A stretch of 9,182 nt of DNA from Alphaproteobacteria bacterium (GTDB lineage: Bacteria; Pseudomonadota; Alphaproteobacteria; UBA828). Each line of letters opens with the position of its first letter. Positions within the stretch are counted from its first letter, which is position 1. The translations under genes and the position numbers were made by a program. Under the pieces are notes generated by a model. That model made no database searches. It worked only from the letters and a program-made list of their open reading frames with translations, and had not been told where the DNA came from. Location of the stretch: positions 1 to 9,182 of the forward strand of contig JAUVWK010000095.1 in the NCBI GenBank assembly GCA_030604165.1, read 5' to 3'. Below, one piece after another: positions 1 through 5,896 of the stretch.

Positions 1-87
1 GCGCAAGACCCGCTCGAGCCGCCCGTCGGAGGAATGCCCGGGCAGCGACGGATAGGAATCCGGCCGATCGAGACGGCGCTCGCTCAT
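1..87 (-). CDS. metF: Methylenetetrahydrofolate reductase, N-terminal fragment (runs off the window edge)
   Basis: Only the first 29 codons are in the window, starting at the ATG at 87..85, whose bases overlap the TGA of the preceding gene (ATGA), so translation is probably coupled. The frame stays open to the edge. The visible protein has a polar, low-complexity start followed by GRLERVLR, which resembles the 'xRLExVLxAG' segment that precedes the first beta strand of MetF-type flavoproteins. MetF uses FAD to interconvert methyl-THF and methylene-THF in the cytoplasm. The identification rests mainly on context: the gene just upstream encodes the cysteine-rich MTHFR C-terminal/MetV-type partner, and that pair is usually adjacent. 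The sequence is too short to prove the family. Another THF-linked enzyme of the operon is the main alternative. Confidence 0.55.
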   Translation of the reverse strand, partial: MSERRLDRPDSYPSLPGHSSDGRLERVLR

Positions 88-560
88 TCCGACTGCTCCG
101 CCCGAACGCCGCGCGCGGCGGCAGCCTCGCGGATGTGGCGCAACCACGCGGACGAGCCCTGAATATCGTGGTCCACGGGCGCCTGCACCGTCAGAATCGC
201 CTTGCCGTCGCGCATGCGCCGGCTGCCCGCCCAGGCCTCGACCCAAACGCAAGGCGTCTCCGGCGCCACCTCGCAGGTGCCGTCCGCGCGCACCCCGCCG
301 CAGGGCCCGTTTCTGAGCGCCTTCGGACAGTTCATCGGGCAGGTCATGCCGGTTGCCCTGAGGATGCAGCGGCCGCACATGCGGCAGTCGAAGAGGACGC
401 CCTTGAGCCGCGCCTCGAGCGCCGCCGCGGGCCGCTCCAGCCGGCCGTAGCCAAGGCGCCGAAAGAGGGGATGGAAGGCCCGGATCAGGGGGTCCAGAAA
501 CCGGAACAGCGCCGCCAGCGCGCCGGCGTTTCTGGTTCCCCAGCGTCTCATGACGTACAT
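84..560 (-). CDS. MetV-like protein, methylenetetrahydrofolate reductase C-terminal (cysteine-rich) domain
   Basis: 158 residues. The family signature is clear: CRMCGRC at 59-65 (C59, C62, C65), TCPMNCPK at 73-80 (C74, C78), then LRNGPCGG with C87, plus C96 and C104. These eight cysteines fit the domain that is fused to, or partners, MetF-type reductases (MetV in acetogens), where it binds Fe-S or zinc and is thought to carry electrons to the flavin subunit. The first 45 residues are Arg/Leu rich and amphipathic, without a convincing signal peptide. The ATG at 560 is preceded by GGGAGG eight bases upstream; an in-frame ATG at 551 is the alternative. It lies 27 bases after the DUF1638 gene and its stop overlaps the start of the putative metF, so the two are probably made as a complex. 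In this operon the pair likely works oxidatively, on methyl-THF. Confidence 0.85.
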   Translation of the reverse strand: MYVMRRWGTRNAGALAALFRFLDPLIRAFHPLFRRLGYGRLERPAAALEARLKGVLFDCRMCGRCILRATGMTCPMNCPKALRNGPCGGVRADGTCEVAPETPCVWVEAWAGSRRMRDGKAILTVQAPVDHDIQGSSAWLRHIREAAAARGVRAEQSE

Positions 561-587
561 GGCGCGCGCCTCCCGGACCGCCCCGCC

Positions 588-1193
588 TCACGCTCGGTGA
601 GCGGCCAGAAAGCCCGCATAGTCGCCATAGCCCGTGTTGCGGAGCTCGAAGCCGAGCCCGAGCGTTTTCGCCGCGGCCGCGGCTTTGGTGGCGAGGTCCG
701 GATCCTCGCTTTGGGCCAGATAGACGACCTTCTTGTATTTGTGGAAATATTTTTTGCGCAGCTTGGGAAAGCGGTCGAGCCCGAGGCCCTTGAGGATCAA
801 TCTATCGAAGTGGCGCACCAGATAGTCGGTCAAGAAGAAGCTGCCGGGCTCGGCTTCGATGAGGGCGGCATAGGCGGCCGCGCCGAGATAGGCCTCGTAA
901 CAATGGGTGCCGCCGATGCGCTCGACGTTCTCCTCGGTCAGCACCTCGTCCAGCTTGCCGCCGGTGCCGCAATCGCTGTAGAGCACCAGGATATTGTCGA
1001 ACTTGGCGCGCCCGGCGCGTATCTTTCGCCGCACCGCGTCGGGAATCTGCTCCGGCGTGTTGTGCAGCTTCGCCGGTAGGCATTCCACCCGCATTTGGCT
1101 CCAGTCGTTGTCGCTGACCAGCGCGAGCATCTCGTGCGCGAGCGCCCCGCAGCAGATCAGCAGCGTGGCGGGGCGCTCCGACGCCGGGCTCAT
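588..1193 (-). CDS. DUF1638 domain-containing protein
   Basis: 201 residues, starting at the ATG at 1193..1191, which overlaps the TGA of the methyltransferase gene (ATGA). A longer reading in the same frame to 2012 is only shadow over that gene. Recognised as DUF1638 from the conserved blocks: LLICCGALAHE near the N-terminus (C14, C15, H20), CLPAKLHNTP (C38, H44), LVLYSDCGTGG (C75) and GTHCYEAY (H97, C98). The C-terminal half is mixed alpha/beta, with a basic stretch around 143-155. No signal peptide or membrane segment is seen, so it is cytoplasmic. The biochemical function is unknown. The family is repeatedly found beside corrinoid proteins and their methyltransferases, as here, so a role in methyl transfer, corrinoid handling or metal/Fe-S binding is a reasonable inference. 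The conserved Cys/His set would suit a metal site, but this is not shown. Confidence 0.85.
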   Translation of the reverse strand: MSPASERPATLLICCGALAHEMLALVSDNDWSQMRVECLPAKLHNTPEQIPDAVRRKIRAGRAKFDNILVLYSDCGTGGKLDEVLTEENVERIGGTHCYEAYLGAAAYAALIEAEPGSFFLTDYLVRHFDRLILKGLGLDRFPKLRKKYFHKYKKVVYLAQSEDPDLATKAAAAAKTLGLGFELRNTGYGDYAGFLAAHRA

Positions 1194-2347
1194 GCCGCTG
1201 TCTCGTAGCGGTGAGCCCGGCCGGCGTCGAACATGGCGACGATGTTTTGCGGCGGCACCTCGGGCTGAATGTTGTGCACGCTGTTGAGCACGTAGCCGCC
1301 GCCCTTGCCCAGAATATCGATGATCCGGCGGGTCTCGGCGGCCACCTCCCGCGGGGTGCCAAAGGGCAATATGCGCTGGGTGTTGATGCCGCCCCAGAAC
1401 GATATGCGCTCGCCGAATTCGGCTTTCAGGCGTTCCGGCTCCATGTTCTTGGCCGTCACCTGAACCGGGTTCAAGGCGTCCACGCCGATCTCGATCAGAT
1501 GGTCGATAAAGCGATAGGCCGAGCCGCAACAGTGGAAGCAGATCTTGGCGTGGGTTTCGGCCTTCGCCGTTTCGACCATGCGCCGGTGCTGCGGCTTGAT
1601 GTAGGGGGCATAGAATTCGTCGGGATCGAACATCGGTCCGGCCTGCGTGCCCAGGTCTTCGCCGAAGTAAATGACATCTATGTTTTCGGGGCCCGCGGCG
1701 GCGATGACGTTTTCGGCCACGCCCACCCAATAATCGGCGAGCTTGTCCATCAGCCGGCACAGGGCCTCGCGGTCTTTGTAGATGTCCATGAGGTAGGCTT
1801 CGAAGCCCCGCATGGCGTAGCCGCGATGGATCACGCCGCCGGGCAGATAGAGACAGACGGCGTGGTCGCCATCCCGCTTGATTTGCGCCACCCGCTCCGC
1901 CACGCCCTCGACCAGCCCGGGGTTGTCGGGGTCGGGCCAGGCGAAGGCCTCGATCGCGTCGATCGTCAGCTTGCCCTCGTAGAACGGACCGTCGACATGG
2001 AGAAAATGGCAATCGTCGGTGCCCACGGTGCGCCGCCAGGTGACGCCGAAATTATCGACATAGGCGTTGTCGTCGATGACCCTGCCATGGCCGCCTTGGT
2101 AGGGGCCCGGAAGCACGTTGCGAGTGTCGATATCGAAGCGCCGCAAGACCGCCTCGTCCGGGTGCACGACCGAGTGCATCTTCGAAAAGACCTTGGTCTC
2201 GTGCGTCATGCCGAGATGCTCTTTGAGCTGCTCGTAGGCCGGGATGGTGACGGTGGTGAATTCCGCGCCGCCGAGGTCCATCGGCACCCGATCCGCTTCC
2301 TCGTGGGCGAGGGCGGCCAAGAGTCTGTCTCGATGGCTCCAACTCAT
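1190..2347 (-). CDS. Uroporphyrinogen decarboxylase-family (MtaA/MtbA/CmuA-like) corrinoid methyltransferase
   Basis: 385 residues from the ATG at 2347..2345, chosen because GAGGGG lies seven bases upstream and the protein then begins with the family-typical 'SxRDRLLAALxHEExDRVPMDLGG'. A start at 2449 would overlap the preceding gene and add unconvincing sequence. The fold is a UroD-like TIM barrel. Recognisable blocks are YFGEDLGTQ (227-235), the HCCG motif (272-275), ALNPVQ (291-296), FWGGINTQ (317-324) and YVLNSVHNIQPEVPPQNI (352-369). These mark the methyltransferase branch, not HemE: it has the His-x-Cys zinc motif (H272, C274) that activates a thiol or methyl donor/acceptor. Such enzymes move methyl groups to or from a Co-bound corrinoid protein, here encoded immediately upstream. 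The substrate cannot be read from sequence; methylamine, methoxy-aromatic, halomethane or thiol substrates are all known in the superfamily. Its stop overlaps the DUF1638 start. Confidence 0.87.
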   Translation of the reverse strand: MSWSHRDRLLAALAHEEADRVPMDLGGAEFTTVTIPAYEQLKEHLGMTHETKVFSKMHSVVHPDEAVLRRFDIDTRNVLPGPYQGGHGRVIDDNAYVDNFGVTWRRTVGTDDCHFLHVDGPFYEGKLTIDAIEAFAWPDPDNPGLVEGVAERVAQIKRDGDHAVCLYLPGGVIHRGYAMRGFEAYLMDIYKDREALCRLMDKLADYWVGVAENVIAAAGPENIDVIYFGEDLGTQAGPMFDPDEFYAPYIKPQHRRMVETAKAETHAKICFHCCGSAYRFIDHLIEIGVDALNPVQVTAKNMEPERLKAEFGERISFWGGINTQRILPFGTPREVAAETRRIIDILGKGGGYVLNSVHNIQPEVPPQNIVAMFDAGRAHRYETAA

Positions 2348-2382
2348 CGCGCTGCCCCTCGCGTCGCCGCTCCTCGGTCCTA

Positions 2383-2400
2383 GGCCTGGGGTATCAGGCC
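2383..2400 (-). other. Inverted repeat over the stop codon of the corrinoid gene
   Basis: GGCCTG and CAGGCC form a perfect six-base-pair stem with a six-base loop, spanning the TGA at 2396..2394. No T-run follows, so it is not an intrinsic terminator. It could protect or process the mRNA between the corrinoid protein and methyltransferase cistrons and help set their unequal expression. Chance occurrence in GC-rich DNA is quite possible. Confidence 0.35.
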
Positions 2401-3032
2401 CGGACGAAATCGCGGGCGTGCTTGACCGCCGTGGGCGCGTCCACGCCATAGGCGTCGGCGCCGATCTTGGCGGCGAATTCGCTGGTGATGGGCGGCCCGC
2501 CGATCATGATCTTGACGTCGAAATTGCTGTTCTCCTTGGCCTTGCAAATGGCGCCGACGGCCCTTTCCATTTCCGACATGGAGGTCGTGAGCAGGGCCGA
2601 GAGGGCGACGATATCGGCCTCGTTCTCGCGCGCCGCATCGATGAAAACCTCGGGATGCACGTCGGTGCCGAGGTCCACGACCAGGAAGCCCGCGCCTTCC
2701 AACACCATGCAGACCAGATTCTTGCCAATGTCGTGGAGGTCGCCCTTGACCGTTCCGATGACCACCGTGCCCACGGGTTTGGCGCCGGTTTCGGCCAAGA
2801 TCGGCCGCAGAAGATCGAGCCCGGCCTTCATGGCGTCGGCCGCCATCAGCATCTCGGGCACGAACAAGGTGCCCTCGCTGAAGCGCTCGCCGACCGTATC
2901 CAAGGCGGCGACCAGGCCCTTCTGAAGAATCTCCTGTGGGTCGATGCCGGCCTCGATCTCGGCCGTTACCAGCTCGGCCACATCGTCCTCTTCGAAGTCC
3001 AAAACCGCGTCGTAAATCCGTTCCAGCGACAT
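2394..3032 (-). CDS. Corrinoid (B12)-binding methyltransferase subunit, MtbC/MtaC/MtgC-like
   Basis: 212 residues, near the usual length of these proteins. Residues about 1-85 form the helical cap domain (B12-binding 2, methionine-synthase cap type), with the typical 'GxFxVPEMLMAADAM' segment at 54-68. Residues about 88-212 form the Rossmann-like B12-binding domain with GDLHDIGKNLV at 97-107: D98-x-H100-x-x-G103 is the signature in which H100 is the lower cobalt ligand. SALLTT (145-150) and MIGGPP (176-181) complete the corrinoid-tail pocket. It is the methyl carrier between a donor-specific methyltransferase and the final acceptor, in the cytoplasm. The ATG at 3032 has AAGGA ten bases upstream. 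It is first in the operon, 46 bases before the UroD-family gene, behind a 241-base intergenic region with an FNR-type box. Reactivation of the oxidised Co(II) form would need a RamA-like protein, which is not in this window. Confidence 0.93.
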   Translation of the reverse strand: MSLERIYDAVLDFEEDDVAELVTAEIEAGIDPQEILQKGLVAALDTVGERFSEGTLFVPEMLMAADAMKAGLDLLRPILAETGAKPVGTVVIGTVKGDLHDIGKNLVCMVLEGAGFLVVDLGTDVHPEVFIDAARENEADIVALSALLTTSMSEMERAVGAICKAKENSNFDVKIMIGGPPITSEFAAKIGADAYGVDAPTAVKHARDFVRA

Positions 3033-3079
3033 CTTGTTCTATTCCTTGATCATGACAAGCGGGCCACGGCAAAACCCTC

Positions 3080-3095
3080 CCGGCGCTTGGGCCGG
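3080..3095 (-). other. Hairpin in the leader of the corrinoid operon
   Basis: In the transcript direction a five-base-pair CCGGC/GCCGG stem with a six-base loop is followed by GAGGGTTTTG. A second GC-rich element with direct GGCACC repeats lies just upstream (about 3103-3122). Together they make the roughly 120-base 5' leader structured. The four-base T-run is short for an intrinsic terminator, so attenuation is only a possibility. No known riboswitch motif was recognised. Confidence 0.25.
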
Positions 3096-3161
3096 CGACT
3101 GGCCCCGGTGCCGAGGTGCCGGGCCGGTTTGGGGGAGGATGCCACGCTTACCCCAGATTTA

Positions 3162-3202
3162 AGTCTAGGTTATACCGGGCGTTCCACATTGATCTCCATC
3201 AA
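3162..3202 (-). promoter_or_regulatory. FNR/FixK-type box with candidate -10 for the corrinoid operon
   Basis: Positions 3189-3202 read TTGAT-CTCC-ATCAA, a perfect match to the TTGAT-N4-ATCAA consensus of FNR/FixK/Dnr-type regulators on both half sites. On the minus strand TAGACT at 3167..3162 is a -10-like hexamer (4/6 to TATAAT). It would put transcription start near 3155 and the box centre at about -40.5, the class II activator position. A TATAAC at 3174..3169 is a better hexamer but sits closer to the box (centre about -33.5). The only downstream gene on this side is the corrinoid protein gene at 3032. Activation by an oxygen- or NO-sensing regulator under low oxygen is the natural reading, and it fits the oxygen sensitivity of Co(I) chemistry. 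Confidence 0.65.
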
Positions 3203-3273
3203 ATCCGCGCCGGGCCCGTAAGCCTCGGAATTCAGTCATTTTTTTGGGGTGTGGCATGGTGTCCAGGCGCCTG

Positions 3274-4170
3274 CTAGCCGGCGAAGCGCGTCTCCGGCAC
3301 GCCGCGCACGCCGAGGCCATGGACCGCGAACAACCCACCGGCCTGAGGCTGGGACTTGGTCTCCTCGAGAAAATGGCCTTGGCCGCCCGGGTGGTCGATG
3401 CGCGCCATGGAGGTGACGTAGAGCACATCCAGCTTGTCGCCGCCGAACATCACGCTGGTGATGTTGTGCACCGGCATCTCGACACGCCGCACGATCGAGC
3501 CATCCGGCGCATAGCGCACGAGCTGCCCGCTGATCACTTGGGCGTTCCAGAGATAACCCTCCTCGTCCACGGTGGAGCCGTCGGCCAGGCCCGGCTCGTC
3601 CTCGGTCGAGGCGAACACCCGCTTGTTGCTGATCGAGCCGGTCTCGATGTCGTAATCGTAGGCGTAGATTTCCTGCTTGAAGGTGTCGGTGTGATAGAAA
3701 GTCTTGTCGTCGGGGCTCCAGCAGGGGCCGTTGTTGCAGATAATTCCGCGTTCGAGCTCGTGCACGCTGAGGTCCGGGTCGAGCCGCCACAGCCCGCTCA
3801 ACTCATCTTCCTCCGGCTCGTCCTCGCCGCCGGCGATGAGGCGGCCGCGGCGGTCGATCTTGCCGTCGTTCATGCGGGTGCGCGGCTCGTCCGCGTCCAC
3901 CTTGGCGATCAGCTCGATCTCGCCGCTGGCGAAATCGAAGAAATAAAAGCCGTCGGTCAAGGTAATCACGCCGCCACCCTGCTCGCGCAGGAAGACCGCG
4001 GTGACGTCCGAAGGCAGCGTCCAGGTACGGGTCTGTTCTTTCCTGGGATCGAGGCGCCAGATCGTCGGGCCTTTGATATCGACCCAATAGAGCCGACCTT
4101 CGGCGGTGTCCCAGATCGGCCCTTCGCCGAGAAAAATACCTTCGTCGACAACGCAGTCTATCTTGACCAT
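3274..4170 (-). CDS. SMP-30/gluconolactonase/LRE family lactonase
   Basis: 298 residues from the ATG at 4170, preceded by GAGAAAGGA with good spacing; an upstream in-frame ATG at 4239 lacks such support. It is a six-bladed beta-propeller of the regucalcin type. The predicted divalent-metal ligands of the family are all visible: E16 in LGEGP, N101 in RMNDGK, N147 in NNGPCWSPD and D197 in GLADGSTVDEEG. The C-terminal GGLFAVHGLGVRGVPETRFAG is the usual family ending. There is no signal peptide, so the enzyme is cytoplasmic. Members hydrolyse sugar or other lactones (gluconolactone, xylonolactone, L-arabinonolactone) to the acids; the substrate cannot be assigned. It starts 167 bases after iorB, behind a candidate promoter of its own, and ends 241 bases before the corrinoid operon. 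It is therefore probably a separate transcription unit or a weakly linked tail of the iorAB one. Confidence 0.9.
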   Translation of the reverse strand: MVKIDCVVDEGIFLGEGPIWDTAEGRLYWVDIKGPTIWRLDPRKEQTRTWTLPSDVTAVFLREQGGGVITLTDGFYFFDFASGEIELIAKVDADEPRTRMNDGKIDRRGRLIAGGEDEPEEDELSGLWRLDPDLSVHELERGIICNNGPCWSPDDKTFYHTDTFKQEIYAYDYDIETGSISNKRVFASTEDEPGLADGSTVDEEGYLWNAQVISGQLVRYAPDGSIVRRVEMPVHNITSVMFGGDKLDVLYVTSMARIDHPGGQGHFLEETKSQPQAGGLFAVHGLGVRGVPETRFAG

Positions 4171-4256
4171 AGAAATCCTTTCTCCGCCGCACGCGCGCCG
4201 TTCACTCAGGCTCGTCCCAGGACGGTCCTTCCCCTGCACTCAAGACCGATTATTGT

Positions 4257-4285
4257 GTCGTAGCGCGCCGGGCAAGCCAAGTCAA
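4257..4285 (-). promoter_or_regulatory. Candidate sigma-70-type promoter for the SMP-30 gene
   Basis: On the minus strand TTGACT (4285..4280, 5/6 to consensus) is separated by 17 bases from TACGAC (4262..4257, 3/6). Transcription would start near 4250, about 80 bases before the ATG at 4170. The -35 is good and the -10 is poor, so this is a tentative call. Its place between iorB and the lactonase gene fits a separate promoter. Confidence 0.35.
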
Positions 4286-4307
4286 AACCCTGGCGAGGCT
4301 GGCTTTT

Positions 4308-4323
4308 TCGCCCGATCGGGCGA
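4308..4323 (-). other. 16-bp perfect palindrome just after iorB
   Basis: TCGCCCGATCGGGCGA is a perfect palindrome starting 15 bases after the iorB stop codon. In RNA it gives a six-base-pair stem with a GAUC tetraloop. In the iorB direction it is followed by A residues, not U residues, so it is not a standard intrinsic terminator for this strand. It may be an mRNA 3'-end stabiliser or a protein-binding site. Confidence 0.4.
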
Positions 4324-4337
4324 TTAGCGCCAGGCGC

Positions 4338-5873
4338 TTAGGTCGCGCCGCCGGGGGCGCCCGATGGCCGCGCCAATTGGCCGCGCAAGGCCTTGCCCTC
4401 GTCGTCCGCGAGGGCCGCCTGACGCAGCGCCCGGATCGTCCGGACGGCGTCGGGCGCGTCGATATGGCGCAGAACCGTCTCGAAATTCTGCGCGCCGCGG
4501 CAATGGGTCGGGCCATAGCCCTTGACCAGGCGCGCGCATGCCGCGACCTCGAGGGCGAGGTCGTAATCGCGCCCGGCCGCCGCCGCGAGCGCCGCCAGCC
4601 AGGTGTCGATGGCCTGCTGTTCGCGTCGGAAGCGGTCGCTCCGCGGCCGCAGGAACTTCAACTTGGCGGCCGCGCGCATGAGCATGAAGCCGAACACGCT
4701 GGTCGTTTTGAGGCTCAGCGGAAAGCCCTTGGCGGCGAACCCGGTGCGTTCGGAAAAACCGAGCAGCAGCCGCGCCAGCGGCGCCGGAACGATGGAGGCG
4801 AATTCCGCCATGCTCGGTTTCAGAAAATCGGTGACCCGGACGATCTGCCGCGCGCCGGCCTTGACCTCGTCGTTGACCCGCTCGAAGCGGCTCGCGCGGG
4901 TCTTCAGGTCGGCCACGCGTATGATGTCGTCATAGGCCATCAGCCGGGCCAGCCAACGCGCGCTCTCGCGCGTCAAGGCGAAGCCGCGCTCGCCGCCGCC
5001 CGCCGCGCTGTCGAGCTTCAATATCCCATCGAGCCGCTCGAGATAGCGTTGCGCGTAGGCGGCGCCCTGGTAGTCGGCCAGTTTGACGATGCCGTGGCGG
5101 AGGATGTCGTGAAGCGCCGGCGGATAGGCGTTCTCCATCTTGCCCGCGAGCACCGCCACGCTGGGAGCCGCTTTAGTCTCGGCGGTCGCGGCCGGGCGGC
5201 TCGTCCGAGCCGGGCCGTCGCCGCCCTTGGCGATGACGTAGCCGAGCTCGAAGCCCGCCAAATTGTCGTCCACGGCAACCGCGCCGCCGCGGATCGCGGC
5301 CTCGTAGGCGTCTTTGGGGAAGGGCAAGATACCGGAGCCCGCGAGGGCGCCAAACAGCACCGCATTGATGGCGCCGCCGCTTTCCCCGGCGCGAGAGGCC
5401 CTGGCGCAAGCGGCCATGTCGAAGCCCACGAACCTCTTGGCGTGGGCGCGTAACGCCTCGACGATCTGCTCGTGCTGCACCCGGCCGTCGCCCATGGCCG
5501 CTTTCTCGACCACCGCATAGATCCGATGGGTCGAGCCTATCACCTCGGTTCGCTCTCGCGTGACGTAGCCGGTTTGCAGCGCCCGTCCCGCTTCCAGGAT
5601 CTCGGTGGCGAGCAGCAGGTCGACATCGCCGGGGCAGGGCATCAACGCCCGCACCCGTCGCGGCCCTTGCGGCGCGGGCTCGGCGCGCGGGCACATCTCG
5701 ATATAATAGGTGGTCGCGCCGGTTCGCTGGGCGACGCCGGGGATATAGGTGTATTGCACCGATTGGCCCTGGCTCTCGGCGAGATCGATGAACCATTTGG
5801 ACAAGACGCCGCCGCCTTCCCCGCCAAGGGCGGAGATGAGCACGGAATAAAGGCGCTTCGCTTGGTCGGCCAT
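4338..5873 (-). CDS. iorB: Indolepyruvate oxidoreductase subunit beta (IorB, long proteobacterial form)
   Basis: 511 residues. The N-terminal part (about 12-210) is the 2-oxoacid:ferredoxin oxidoreductase gamma-type domain, with the glycine-rich GGEGGGVLSKW at 17-27, the YIPGVAQRTGATTYYIEM segment at 43-60 and GAINAVLFGALAGSG at 167-181. A linker at about 215-240 rich in Ala, Arg and Thr leads to a C-terminal helical domain (about 240-490) corresponding to DUF6537. That domain distinguishes this roughly 500-residue form from the 200-residue archaeal IorB. No Fe-S motif is seen here; the clusters are in the alpha subunit. With IorA it decarboxylates indolepyruvate and related aryl-pyruvates with CoA, giving aryl-acetyl-CoA, CO2 and reduced ferredoxin. 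The ATG at 5873 lies 23 bases after the iorA stop with a GGGG element six bases upstream, so the two are cotranscribed. A longer frame start at 6032 would overlap iorA and is unlikely. Confidence 0.92.
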   Translation of the reverse strand: MADQAKRLYSVLISALGGEGGGVLSKWFIDLAESQGQSVQYTYIPGVAQRTGATTYYIEMCPRAEPAPQGPRRVRALMPCPGDVDLLLATEILEAGRALQTGYVTRERTEVIGSTHRIYAVVEKAAMGDGRVQHEQIVEALRAHAKRFVGFDMAACARASRAGESGGAINAVLFGALAGSGILPFPKDAYEAAIRGGAVAVDDNLAGFELGYVIAKGGDGPARTSRPAATAETKAAPSVAVLAGKMENAYPPALHDILRHGIVKLADYQGAAYAQRYLERLDGILKLDSAAGGGERGFALTRESARWLARLMAYDDIIRVADLKTRASRFERVNDEVKAGARQIVRVTDFLKPSMAEFASIVPAPLARLLLGFSERTGFAAKGFPLSLKTTSVFGFMLMRAAAKLKFLRPRSDRFRREQQAIDTWLAALAAAAGRDYDLALEVAACARLVKGYGPTHCRGAQNFETVLRHIDAPDAVRTIRALRQAALADDEGKALRGQLARPSGAPGGAT

Positions 5874-5896
5874 CGGCGACCCCGGTTCCCTTTCCT

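Noticed and set aside
135..1079. Long plus-strand open frames (also 1211-2383, 2244-3221, 3244-4263, 4377-5453, 5900-6883, 6983-8119)
   Set aside because: They lie opposite well-recognised minus-strand genes and have Arg/Ala/Gly/His-rich products without family motifs, as expected of antisense frames in high-GC DNA.
588..2012. A 474-residue reading that joins sequence before the DUF1638 protein
   Set aside because: The first 273 residues are an arginine-rich frame-shifted copy of the UroD-family gene; the real start is the ATG at 1193 overlapping the previous stop.
1190..2347. Authentic uroporphyrinogen decarboxylase (HemE) for haem synthesis
   Set aside because: The HCCG and ALNPVQ motifs and the corrinoid-protein neighbour fit the methyltransferase branch, and the HemE N-terminal 'RQAGRY' motif is absent.
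2348..2393. Possible SAH riboswitch: GGACCGAGGAGCG resembles the start of the ahcY-motif core
   Set aside because: No downstream partner strand for the GGACCGAG stem is present, the ATG follows within about 35 bases and the needed pseudoknot cannot form. The similarity is probably chance plus the ribosome-binding site.
3033..3160. Cobalamin riboswitch in the leader of the corrinoid operon
   Set aside because: The leader is too short and no B12-box-like sequence was found.
4308..4323. Intrinsic terminator after iorB
   Set aside because: The stem is good, but in the iorB direction it is followed by A residues; the T-run lies on the opposite strand before the stem.
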